NCBI GenBank assembly: GCA_025602905.1
Contig: JAHLKI010000004.1
Location: 930,001 to 994,000, forward strand
Origin: Phlyctochytrium arcticum
Lineage: Eukaryota; Chytridiomycota; Chytridiomycetes; Chytridiales; Chytridiaceae
Length of the DNA stretch: 64,000 bases
Reading direction: 5' to 3'
Shown: piece after piece, positions 1-8,307 of the stretch
How the letters are laid out: each line of letters opens with the position of its first letter
How positions within the stretch are numbered: position 1 is the first letter of the stretch
The notes under the pieces: model-generated
What the model was told of the DNA's origin: nothing
Database searches by the model: none
What the model saw: only the letters and a program-made list of their open reading frames with translations
Program-made: the position numbers and the translations under genes

Positions 1-24
1 AGAGGAAGAGTGAATCAGATCCAA

Positions 25-208
25 CTATGTTTCTTTGTCTACTGAGATACCAACTTATTCCATCAATTGTCTCTATTCTATCTCATTTCTTCCATTCTTG
101 CTTTGATTCTCCAGCTAAGTTTCTTGGTCTAATGAAGATACCTACTTATGCCATCAATTATCTCTATATTATCTCATTTCTTCCTTGCCTGCTTTGATCT
201 TTCCGCTT
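25..208. repeat. imperfect tandem repeat, unit about 93 bp
   Basis: Two adjacent pyrimidine-rich units (about 25-117 and 118-208) share the order gtttctt..gtcta, tga.gatacc, cttat.ccatcaatt.tctctat and atctcatttcttcc. A shorter third relative, with ctcatttcttcct and tttgatttt, follows at about 215-262. No coding potential is seen. It precedes the first copy of the R1 repeat and may belong to its margin. Confidence 0.6.
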
Positions 209-305
209 GATTTTCTCTTTATTTTTCTCATTTCTTCCTTTCATTGTTTGATTTTTCAAGAAATGAGTCTTAGCAAGTCACATATATGACTCTTTTTTTG
301 ATTAG

Positions 306-631
306 TGGTGCCAACCCTCAGCACACTTCGGGTTAAAACCCTCAGCAAAATTATCCCGGGGCTCGTTGCGATGCGACAAACCAACAGTGCTGAGGGTTTA
401 CGAGTAAAGGTCTAGGTATAGGTACAGTACTGTACTTTCAGTTTGCTGTAGGTATAGCTACTTTGAGCGATATGTATGTATTGAGGAAGATATTGAATTA
501 CAAGCAAACAACTATCATTGTATTTCTTTACACCTCTGCTTATAACATTTGATCTCTCCCTTTTGCGAATGGCATGTATCCGCTAAATATTGTTTTAGTT
601 CATTCGATCTTTGTTTGAATAAACAATTGAA
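306..631 (+). repeat. R1 repeat, left copy, part A
   Basis: This non-coding segment starts with short motifs read as ccctcagca and, further on, caacagtgctgagggtt, which recur at 14.14-14.2 kb. The motifs gcgatatgta, ttgaggaagat and caactatcatt then follow in the same order as at 14.22-14.28 kb. The Copia element at 637-5952 interrupts it, and it resumes at 5953 (target duplication ctccc at 632-636 and 5953-5957). See the R1 finding for the relation to the DIRS-like element. Confidence 0.6.
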
Positions 632-636
632 CTCCC

Positions 637-863
637 TATTGTAATACTGTGTGTGAGCAGAGTATGTATTATTGTGATCATTATGAGGAAGACGAAGTAA
701 TGCTAGCTTATATACCAATGGAGTGAGGAAGGACTACGAACACTATGTACATCTATATGAAACACTGAGTACAGTAGAGTTGCGGTCACCTTGTATGTGA
801 CCGTCCAGCGGTGACGCCTCAGATGGCCGTTACTGATGAACCAGCGGCCATGGTTTCACAACA
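637..863 (-). repeat. Copia 3' LTR (left)
   Basis: This 227-bp copy matches 5726-5952. In element orientation it begins tgttgtgaaacc and ends attacaata. The ctccc duplication fits only if the last three bases (ata) belong to the LTR, so the terminus is not the usual TG..CA. The purine tract lies directly inside it at about 864-875. Confidence 0.9.
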
Positions 864-1086
864 CTCCCCTTTGTCAAAGCGGGACGACGAAACTGAATTG
901 GGAAGTGAGAGTCGGTGAATAGGATATGTGTGGTAGTGGTAAACTCGATGACGATGATGATGATCCCTCATTAAAAAGAGCCCTCCTGTGAAAACCCAGT
1001 GGGATAAAAGTTCAGGAGGAAAAAGAGTAGATCGCGAGTGTCGATGTCGAGTATGATGATATATGAGTTGAAGAGACTCCCCTTGA

Positions 1087-4000
1087 TCAAGGAGCGGATG
1101 GAGTCAAGCGCTCGCGGAGTGATTGCAAGCTATGGAGGCCTAGTCCAGTCCGGAGATAGGTGTGTGCCGGAGCATGCAGCGTTTTGGTGAAAATGTCTGC
1201 GAGGTTATGAACACCGGGTATATTGACGATGTCGATTTCGGTCCCGTTCATGTCTGATGTGCTGAAGAACTTTGGAGCGATATGCTTGATCCGATCGCCC
1301 TTGATGTAGCCAGATCGAATTTGCGCAATAGCAGCTTGGTTGTCTTCGTATATCACGGTTGGAGTATCAGGAATAGGCCGATTTGATGCCGTAGATATAT
1401 GTTGTTGCATAAGACGTAACCAGACAGCTTCGCGGGCGGCTTCATGAAGAGAAATGATTTCGGCGTGATTCGTGCTCGACGGTGTCATGGTTGTGAGAGT
1501 AGAACGCCATGAGATAGCGGCGCCGTTTCGGATGAAGACATAGCCAGATTGAGATTTGCCTTTCGTCATGTGTGAGAGATATCCCGAATCAGCGTAGCCG
1601 AGGGTATCATGAATGGTTGGTATCCGTCCGTCAGATGCAGCGGGAGTAAAAGCGTAATCTCGTGGATATGATTGATTGGTGTAGAGTAGTCCAAAGTCCA
1701 ATGTACCTTTAAGATATCTGAGGATATGCTTAATGCCTTGCCAATGGCGCTTGGTAGGTGCTTTGGAACTGCGTGCCAGGAGTGAGACTGCAAATGATAT
1801 GTCAGGGCGAGTGCAGGTTGCCAAATAAGTGAGAGCGCCGATGGCTGATAGATATGGGTATTCTGGTCCCAACGGTGTCTCCCCTTCACGAATGGGGCCG
1901 TAGATATCTTGCTCAGGTTCGAGTTGTCGATGCAACAAAGGAGTCGGCAGAGGATGAGCGTTGGACATGCCGAATTTATTGAGGATCCTGGCAATGTAAG
2001 TAGATTGGGTGACAAAGATACCTGTAGGCAAGTGAATGATCTGAAGACCAATGCAAAATGAAGTCTCACCGAGGTCTTTCATTTCGAACTCTGAGATCAG
2101 AGTGGTTTTCGCTGATGCGATGGCAGCGGAGGTGCCCAGGATGTTGAGATCGTCGACATAGACGGCAATGATGCAGACTTCGCGACCGTGTGTTTTGATA
2201 AATACGCATGGAGCGATCTTGTCATTGATGAATCCGCGTCCGATAAGGAAGGTAGCGATCCTTCGATACCATTCGCGTCCTGATTGCTTTAGGCCATAGA
2301 GCGACCGGCGCAGTTTGATAACTGGGGTATCCAGTCCTGATGGTACTGGGAAGAAATCACGATAGCCGTCGGGAAGACGCATGTGGATAGTTTCGGATAG
2401 ATCACCATAGAGATAGGCGGTCACAACATCCATCAAAGCAAGATGAAGATGATGTTGAACAGCGAAGCTGAGAAGAAACCGGTAGGTTGTGAGATCCATA
2501 ACCGGAGAATATGTGTCGCGATAGTCGAAGCCATACTGTTGCGTAAATCCTTGAGCCACAATTCGCGCCTTGAAGCGCGTCACAAAGCCTTGTGCATTGC
2601 GTTTTCGTACAAACACCCATCGGTTGCCAACGATGGTGTTAATTCCGGATGGTGAGGTAGGAGGACCAAAGACGCCACGCTTGGTCAGAGAATCGAATTC
2701 GGTTTTGATCGCCTCACGCCATTGAGGCCAGTACTTGGATTGCTGAGCCTCTGCCAGGGTCTTGGGGTCATCTTCATCGTCCGAGATGAGTGATTTGGCG
2801 GTTGAAAAAGCGAAAGCAAGTGTAACATCAGAGGTAGATCGATCGAGTAACGGGGGTGAAGGGAGAGTGGATGACGAGGCCGAGACAGGAGTTTCAAAGT
2901 TGGAGAGAGGTGACGATTGCGCAAAAGATATGGATGGTTCAATGTCTTGTAACGATGGCTGGCGTTTGTTAGCGGGCTGGGTTTTGGAAGGATTGTGCTT
3001 GCGCTTAGCACTGGATGCGGGAGGTTGAGCGATTTGAGTAAGAGACTTGGGTATATGCTCAAACGATTGTGGTTGATGGAAGGCCAAATCATTTAGGGTG
3101 AGTAGGCGAGCAATTTCCTCCAGGCGGTAGGCTTGTGGAGGGTCCGTAACATCCAGGGCTTGTGGTTCGGGCCATCGAAGGTCGTCGGCAGGGTCCCTGA
3201 AGTGGTTCCCGAGTGTAGGGAATGTAGATTCATCAAATATGCAGGATCGAAAATCGGCTCGACGAACGGTACCAGTGTTGTCGAGGTATTTGATGATGGA
3301 CGGAGAGACAAAACCGACATAGATTCCAGGTTCCCGTTGGGGTCCTAACTTGGATGCTCGGTAAACTGGTGGGATCGGCACGTACACGGCGCATCCAAAG
3401 GTGCGTAGGTGGTGTACGGAGGCAGGGTATCCTTGGAGAGTTGAGCGAAGTGAAGTATGAGGGCTTGTTGAGAGTGGGCGAAGGTTGAGGAGGTCTTTGG
3501 CATGAAGTACGGCGAGTCCCCAGCATGATAGGGGAAGATTGGACTGCATCAGTAGAGGGCGAGCTGTGAGCTGAAGGCGTTTGATATGACTTTCTGCAAG
3601 TGCATTGTGTTCATGTTCGTACGGAACAGAGTAGGTGTAATCAATGCCGCGGGCATCGCAGAACTGCTCGAAGAGATGGGATGTGAATTCCTTTGCATTG
3701 TCCAGGCGCAGATGCTGGACGGGCAGTTCTGGGTATTGATTCGCCAATTTGAAAATTGTAGCAATGAGGCGAGGAATCTGATGATTTCTGCTAGATAAGA
3801 GGAAAACTTTGATGAGTCGAAAGCCAACATCAGTAATGATCATAAAATATCGATACTCCCCGCATTGTGGATTGATTGGACCGCAAGTGTCAATGTGAAG
3901 CTTTGAGAAAGGTGCAGCTGTCGATTGTCGATATGGGCGAGCAGGACGGCCGACCTTGGATAATTTCCCAAGCGAGCAGGGAACGCAAGTGGGTAATGAT

Positions 4001-4323
4001 TGTAAATCCCGTTGCGTAAGCGGTAGTCCACTGACTGATTGACTGAGAATGATGTTGCGGAAAGTGGATGGGCCAGGATGACCAAGTCGGGCATGCCAAG
4101 TTGTGACTGGTAACACTGCGGGTGAGGGAGAAGTTGTGGCGAGGACAGTGCTGATGTTGCTGGAGGTTGTGGCAACAGGCGTAATTGTCGTGGAGTGCAA
4201 ACCGCTTGGTAAAGCAACAAAAGTTTCATGGATAGTGAAACTGTCCCCATGCCAAGAGATTAATTGAAGGTCGGCGGAATCCTTGGTTAAGACGTCGAAA
4301 CCGTTGAGACGGAGGTCGTTCAC
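1087..4323 (-). CDS. Copia Pol: integrase, reverse transcriptase, RNase H
   Basis: A 1078-residue open frame encoding the main retrotransposon polyprotein. In order it shows the gag-pre-integrase zinc motif (HARLGHPG near residue 77, then a CxxC), the integrase core with D (LHIDTCGP), D (LRLDNAKEF) and E (NALAESH), a Copia reverse transcriptase with the YVDD catalytic box, and RNase H (GYADSGY, YEDNQAA). The frame stays open upstream of the first ATG to about 4470 and there encodes the C-terminal half of the protease, so the real start is not this ATG. All visible catalytic residues are kept. The product would normally be made as a Gag-Pol fusion, but the upstream junction is out of frame here. 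Confidence 0.92.
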   Translation of the reverse strand: MNDLRLNGFDVLTKDSADLQLISWHGDSFTIHETFVALPSGLHSTTITPVATTSSNISTVLATTSPSPAVLPVTTWHARLGHPGPSTFRNIILSQSVSGLPLTQRDLQSLPTCVPCSLGKLSKVGRPARPYRQSTAAPFSKLHIDTCGPINPQCGEYRYFMIITDVGFRLIKVFLLSSRNHQIPRLIATIFKLANQYPELPVQHLRLDNAKEFTSHLFEQFCDARGIDYTYSVPYEHEHNALAESHIKRLQLTARPLLMQSNLPLSCWGLAVLHAKDLLNLRPLSTSPHTSLRSTLQGYPASVHHLRTFGCAVYVPIPPVYRASKLGPQREPGIYVGFVSPSIIKYLDNTGTVRRADFRSCIFDESTFPTLGNHFRDPADDLRWPEPQALDVTDPPQAYRLEEIARLLTLNDLAFHQPQSFEHIPKSLTQIAQPPASSAKRKHNPSKTQPANKRQPSLQDIEPSISFAQSSPLSNFETPVSASSSTLPSPPLLDRSTSDVTLAFAFSTAKSLISDDEDDPKTLAEAQQSKYWPQWREAIKTEFDSLTKRGVFGPPTSPSGINTIVGNRWVFVRKRNAQGFVTRFKARIVAQGFTQQYGFDYRDTYSPVMDLTTYRFLLSFAVQHHLHLALMDVVTAYLYGDLSETIHMRLPDGYRDFFPVPSGLDTPVIKLRRSLYGLKQSGREWYRRIATFLIGRGFINDKIAPCVFIKTHGREVCIIAVYVDDLNILGTSAAIASAKTTLISEFEMKDLGETSFCIGLQIIHLPTGIFVTQSTYIARILNKFGMSNAHPLPTPLLHRQLEPEQDIYGPIREGETPLGPEYPYLSAIGALTYLATCTRPDISFAVSLLARSSKAPTKRHWQGIKHILRYLKGTLDFGLLYTNQSYPRDYAFTPAASDGRIPTIHDTLGYADSGYLSHMTKGKSQSGYVFIRNGAAISWRSTLTTMTPSSTNHAEIISLHEAAREAVWLRLMQQHISTASNRPIPDTPTVIYEDNQAAIAQIRSGYIKGDRIKHIAPKFFSTSDMNGTEIDIVNIPGVHNLADIFTKTLHAPAHTYLRTGLGLHSLQSLRERLTPSAP

Positions 4324-4640
4324 CGATAAGAGGTCGCGTGATGCTGAAGGATGATAGAGTGCATCGCGCAGGAATAGTGGTGTACCATTTGGGAGCTGAA
4401 CGTAGGCATGGCCGGTGCCACCTTGACTGACGAGTGGTTGAGAATCGATAGTACTGTAGTGATGGAGAGGAGAGAGTGCTTAATGCTGATGAAGTATTGT
4501 GGGTCCCGCAATACTGAATGCGTAGCTCCATTGTCAATCAGAGGTGATGATGATCCATCACTGAGGTCCGTCATGTAAATGTCAAACTCATCCATAAATT
4601 GTACTACAGGAACATTGAGAGTAGTAGACGAACTAGCAGT
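4324..4640 (-). pseudogene. Copia aspartic protease segment, split over two frames
   Basis: The protease active-site sequence IDNGATHS, typical of Copia retropepsins, lies in a different frame from both Gag and Pol. From about 4470 down to 4324 the protease continues in the Pol frame (QLPNGTPLFLRDALYH, a conserved Copia stretch). Two offsets are needed: one at the 19-bp tandem duplication at the end of gag, and one near 4470. Gag and Pol share the same frame, so the two shifts cancel. Either this copy is defective here, or less likely a programmed frameshift is used. Confidence 0.7.
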
Positions 4641-5685
4641 AGAGGGGGTTGGAGTAGGTTGAGGGGGTTGGAGTAGGTTGAGGGGGAGAGTGAGTAGTAG
4701 TAAAGGTGGTAGAGGGGGTGGATTTCCCAAACTTCTGGTACAAATCAACCAAATGTTTGGGCATGTTACAGTTTGCCCGGGCGTGTTTGAACATGCCGCA
4801 ACGGCTGCAAGCTTGGCGATTGTCTTGATTTCCTTGGTGTCCTTGAGGGGGTTTGTTGCGGGCAAGAGGTTGGTGACGGCCACGGCCTCGGCCACGGCCA
4901 CCTCCGCCTCGCTTGGGATAGTTTTGTTTAGGTGGACGAGAAGGCATGTGAGGAGTCGGGGGGTTTTCCGTGTGATGGACTTGAATATTGGGGGTGGATG
5001 AGCCGGCGTGTTGAGTAGTAGCGCCTGCAACGCGCATCGCAAAATTCTTGGTTTGAGTGGCGAGTCGGGTGTCGCCTTTTGACAGGGCAGCCAGCAGAGC
5101 ATGAATGCTGGTAAAAGTTTGTTGCTCCAGAGCGCGGGTTTCCAAGTGCAGGCGGGGATCCATCGTGTCCAGGGTGAGATTGATGAGTTCAGCATCCTCC
5201 GTAAATCGAGTGAGGCCGCAAAGTTCCGTTTGGGCGACGAGGGCACACAAGGCATTGGAAAAATCGAGGGTTGAGTTGAAATCGCAATGGCGTAAATTTT
5301 TCCACTGGCGCATCACGTCCGATTTGAGTAGCGCTGATTGATGTGCATAGCGTTGACTGAGATTTTCCCAGATTTCCAGAGGGGTGCTTTTGTGGACAAA
5401 CTGAGCTTCGAGGGTGGGGTGAAGGTGTTGCATTAGGAAAAGGAATGCAGCATTGACTCGAGGGAGAATAGGGGGGTCGTCAGAAGCTGCTCTTTCCGCA
5501 TAGGTTCCCATGTCGAAACCGGGAGCGAGGACCATTTCCCATGACTTGGTGCGGAAATATTGCAGGATGGCTCGTTTCCATGCGAGGTAGTTGTCTCTGC
5601 TGGGGTTGAGAGGATGGAAGACGATTTGGGTCAAACGTCTGGGAAGGACTTGGGGATCATTGACAGCGGAGTTTGAGACGTTCAT
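4633..5685 (-). CDS. Copia Gag (nucleocapsid) protein
   Basis: A 350-residue Gag precursor. The ATG at 5685 lies 40 bp inside the 5' LTR and is the first ATG of the element. The central region resembles the Copia gag domain (YLAWKRAILQYF near residue 34, then SLSQRYAH-like LSQRYAH). A Gly/Arg-rich stretch (GGGGRGRGRGR) precedes one CCHC zinc knuckle (CSRCGMFKHARANC). The C-terminus runs into Pro/Thr-rich sequence and a stop at 4633. That end appears to be produced by a 19-bp duplication that shifted the frame away from the protease. Confidence 0.88.
   Translation of the reverse strand: MNVSNSAVNDPQVLPRRLTQIVFHPLNPSRDNYLAWKRAILQYFRTKSWEMVLAPGFDMGTYAERAASDDPPILPRVNAAFLFLMQHLHPTLEAQFVHKSTPLEIWENLSQRYAHQSALLKSDVMRQWKNLRHCDFNSTLDFSNALCALVAQTELCGLTRFTEDAELINLTLDTMDPRLHLETRALEQQTFTSIHALLAALSKGDTRLATQTKNFAMRVAGATTQHAGSSTPNIQVHHTENPPTPHMPSRPPKQNYPKRGGGGRGRGRGRHQPLARNKPPQGHQGNQDNRQACSRCGMFKHARANCNMPKHLVDLYQKFGKSTPSTTFTTTHSPPQPTPTPSTYSNPLYC
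4644..4681. repeat. 19-bp tandem duplication in Copia gag
   Basis: Two direct copies of gggggttggagtaggttga lie back to back (4644-4662 and 4663-4681). Nineteen is not a multiple of three, so the duplication moves the reading frame and puts a stop in Gag shortly afterwards. Confidence 0.85.
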
Positions 5686-5725
5686 TTCTGATGCAAGGTG
5701 TAGAGCTGAGATGGTGGTGATAACG

Positions 5726-5952
5726 TATTGTAATACTGTGTGTGAGCAGAGTATGTATTATTGTGATCATTATGAGGAAGACGAAGTAATGCTAGCTTAT
5801 ATACCAATGGAGTGAGGAAGGACTACGAACACTATGTACATCTATATGAAACACTGAGTACAGTAGAGTTGCGGTCACCTTGTATGTGACCGTCCAGCGG
5901 TGACGCCTCAGATGGCCGTTACTGATGAACCAGCGGCCATGGTTTCACAACA
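5726..5952 (-). repeat. Copia 5' LTR (right)
   Basis: This 227-bp LTR matches 637-863 with no difference found by eye and is followed by the ctccc target duplication (5953-5957). In element orientation it is the upstream LTR, so the promoter of the element should lie in it. I did not identify a clear TATA box. Confidence 0.9.
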
Positions 5953-6505
5953 CTCCCCATTGCAAGCCTGGGGTCTGATACGCTGTCAACTATCATTTAA
6001 ATTATTTCCTTATCTGCTTGTGACTTTTGTACAAGTTATGAGATATTGTTGCCTGTCTTTCCATCTTCGTCTTCTATAAGTTTTAATCTGACCATTGCAC
6101 ACTGGTGTGCGTCTGGTGTGCGTTAGCTATCTTTTCAATTTAGCAGGCGGCTAGGTGTTGTTTGAATTTTTCCATCTATGTGCATGAAGTGCACTGTACT
6201 TGGGTTATCGCAATACTCAAGGGAAATGTGACAAATTATACGCTCACGTTATTCAGTGCCATTATTCATGAGGCGGGGGAGACCCCCGCACCCCCCTTGC
6301 CTGCCGCCGGCCCTCGCAGGGGAGCAAACACTGAGGAAGTGATGAATCACGCAAGGAGTGACCAACTTTCATTCCGTGTCACAGGTTGACGAGGAAGTCA
6401 AGGATGCCGATGCAGTATTCTTCCATGTTAATCCCCTTCTCCACCAGGGGCGGGAGGGAACTGTTTGTGAGGAAAACCACCGACTTATGGCCGTTTTGGA
6501 GGTTT
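5953..6505 (+). repeat. R1 repeat, left copy, part B
   Basis: This continues part A after the Copia insertion. It is collinear with 16.04-16.13 kb and 19.26-19.88 kb: gctgtcaactatc, then cttctataa.tttta, then cgcaatactca, then gacccccgca, ccccttgcctgccg and finally gtgtcacagg. It runs directly into the leader of the DIRS-like element at about 6506. Only short chance open frames are present. Confidence 0.65.
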
Positions 6506-6696
6506 GGCTCAATCCAACTCTATGTCTTGTGAGAGGAGGCCGGTCGCTCTTCACCGTAGGATGTGCGCGGAGATGTCCAGTCTTTATCTTTGTTGCCGTG
6601 GGAAATTCCGGAGCTTGTCTCTTTCTCAGTCTTTTGTCTTTTGCCTTGGTCCTTGTTTTTGTCCTTTTTCCTGTTCACTTGTCTTGTCCTTGTCGT

Positions 6697-7278
6697 ATGA
6701 CTTCAACGAGGCCGCCCTCCCGGAAAATTGAGATCAGTGCCGATTCCGGCGACCTGGAACTGGTCACAAAGGAGCAACGCAAAGTTAGCATCGACGACGT
6801 CAGTGCTTGGATGCAGGCCTGGCGGGCTTACCAGATCACGAATGCCCTTCTCTACCCGGGTCGCTTCAAGGAACTACAGCAACACGCCGACCACGTCATC
6901 CACCTGGCAGGGCTCTACAAGTGGTGGGTCGTGTACAACTACGAAAAGCGCCATCGGATCTACGCCGCAGATCACCCCGATTGTTCCTTGGCGACACAGG
7001 TACCAGAGATACGCGAAGAGTTCCGGGGAACATACCAGGTCCGCTCAAGATCCCGCACCCCTGGACCACACCGTCAACATCAACAGCGTCCGTATGAACA
7101 ACGCCGACCGTGTTACGACTTCAAAATTCAAACCTGCAGCCGCGGGTCCTCGTGTACCTACGAACATAGATGCATGTCATGCCAGTCCACCAACCACGGG
7201 AAAAGCCGCTGCACCCAGAACGCCGGACGCCGGCAGAGCCCACCACCCGCAAGCGCCAAGCCTCGCCCCTCAGCTTAG
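6697..7278 (+). CDS. DIRS-like Gag protein with CCCH zinc finger
   Basis: A 193-residue frame from ATG 6697 (MTSTRPPSRKIEI). The N-terminal part has a helical region (AWMQAWRAYQITNALLYPGR) resembling Gag-like proteins of fungal DIRS elements. A basic Arg/Ser-rich stretch follows, then a CCCH-type finger with spacing C-x7-C-x5-C-x3-H and two more CxxC/C residues (CMSCQSTNHGKSRC). It should bind nucleic acid. The pol frame overlaps its 3' half in another frame, which is normal for DIRS elements. A longer frame runs upstream, but that sequence is leader repeat, so ATG 6697 is preferred. Confidence 0.65.
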   Translation: MTSTRPPSRKIEISADSGDLELVTKEQRKVSIDDVSAWMQAWRAYQITNALLYPGRFKELQQHADHVIHLAGLYKWWVVYNYEKRHRIYAADHPDCSLATQVPEIREEFRGTYQVRSRSRTPGPHRQHQQRPYEQRRPCYDFKIQTCSRGSSCTYEHRCMSCQSTNHGKSRCTQNAGRRQSPPPASAKPRPSA

Positions 7279-7678
7279 CGGCCTTCCCGATCTGGAGGCA
7301 GCACCTTCCCGGGCCGCGTATGGTGCCCTGTTGAGGATACCCGGACAGGCGGATGTGATCCCGCGCGCGCAAAGGCTCATGTGGGGGGCGGTAACTCGGA
7401 GACCTATGGCCACTCGCGTACGCGTACTCACCAGCAAGCCCACGCCCGAACCGGCCCTTACCAGACAGGAAATCGCCGCAACCAGCCACCTTCTACAGGA
7501 GAACCTGTACAAGATTCCCACACCTGTCAACGTACCCGCGCTCAGGAAACTTTTGGTCGGTTTCCCCAACACTGCCTACGCCAATGGTGTTTTACGCAAC
7601 TTCCTGCTCAGGTTTCCCACTCAATACGAAGGACCCCGAATTCACAAGACACCCCCCAATCACCAATCGGCTAACGAG
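6728..7678 (+). pseudogene. DIRS-like Pol, 5' part, cut by hAT-1
   Basis: This frame overlaps gag and then encodes the region before the reverse transcriptase (LYKIPTPVNVPALRKLLVGF, FPNTAYANGVLRNFL). It is interrupted by the hAT insertion at 7679. If hAT-1 and one copy of its 8-bp target duplication are skipped, the frame continues without a shift into 10535 (..ANE / FAEHVLANVL). The target was therefore an open frame when hAT-1 landed. The true start codon is uncertain because the frame is open through gag. Confidence 0.7.
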
Positions 7679-7819
7679 CAGGGCTGACAAAACCCAAGAT
7701 TTCTTGGAACCAGAAAATGGGTTTAAATAAAACCAATTAAAACCCAAATAAAACCCAAATTGCGCAGCGTTCACAGCCACATGTACTTATAGGAGGTGTG
7801 GCTATGACAATTACCAATC

Positions 7820-7895
7820 CGGGACAGATGGCGTACCCGTTGCATCCATGACTGCTGCTGATCTCGGGCGTGAGAGTTCGAATCCTAGCGAATGA
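7820..7895 (+). other. tRNA-like (pol III promoter-like) sequence
   Basis: The stretch has an A-box-like tggcgtacccgtt at about 7829 and a B-box-like agttcgaatcc at about 7876, with spacing close to that in tRNA genes. The stems do not pair well, so it is not a functional tRNA. It could be a SINE head or a tRNA pseudogene inside the left non-coding part of hAT-1. Related arrangements occur at 23.3 kb and 63.8 kb. Confidence 0.35.
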
Positions 7896-8307
7896 AGTTC
7901 AATCTAATAGTTTTTTGATTTTGATTTCCACGTCGAACTCGATCTTTTGCAAAACATTGTTGTTAGTAGAAAAATACAAGGAAATTTTCTCGCCATTGGT
8001 CCACTTATCCACCCAATGGTAGGATCAGCGATACGATTTTGCTTTCCATTGGTCATCAACTTTTTTGCATCTGCAGTAAAAACAGCAGTAGGCCTGGATT
8101 TTGCAGTTGTTCAATTCTCGCCCATATAATTCGTCAAGTTGAAGACTTCTGAGTGCTGATAACATCACCACAAGGATAGCAATGTGAACATATTATGAAT
8201 GTAACAAACTGAAGCTACGTAAAAAAAAGCTATATGGCTATGCTACTTATATACCAGCCATTCTCTCAGTCTATCTAGATATCTACTCACTATCCTCATG
8301 GTCGGAT

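Larger units (their letters stand above)
637..5952 (-). mobile_element. Ty1/Copia LTR retrotransposon
   Basis: A complete element in reverse orientation. It has two 227-bp LTRs (637-863 and 5726-5952) that look identical by eye, a 5-bp target duplication ctccc on both sides, a purine tract (gacaaaggggag on the minus strand) next to the 3' LTR, and a candidate primer-binding region (cgttatcac) just inside the 5' LTR. Gag, protease, integrase, reverse transcriptase and RNase H follow in the Copia order. Identical LTRs point to a recent insertion into the R1 repeat. The coding region is broken only around the gag-protease junction. Confidence 0.93.

Noticed and set aside
2402..3830. Additional genes on either strand within the Copia pol region
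   Set aside because: These are antisense or out-of-frame shadows of the 1078-codon Pol frame.
4324..4681. Programmed frameshift between Copia gag and protease
   Set aside because: Two shifts would be needed, and a perfect 19-bp duplication sits at the first one; mutation is more likely.
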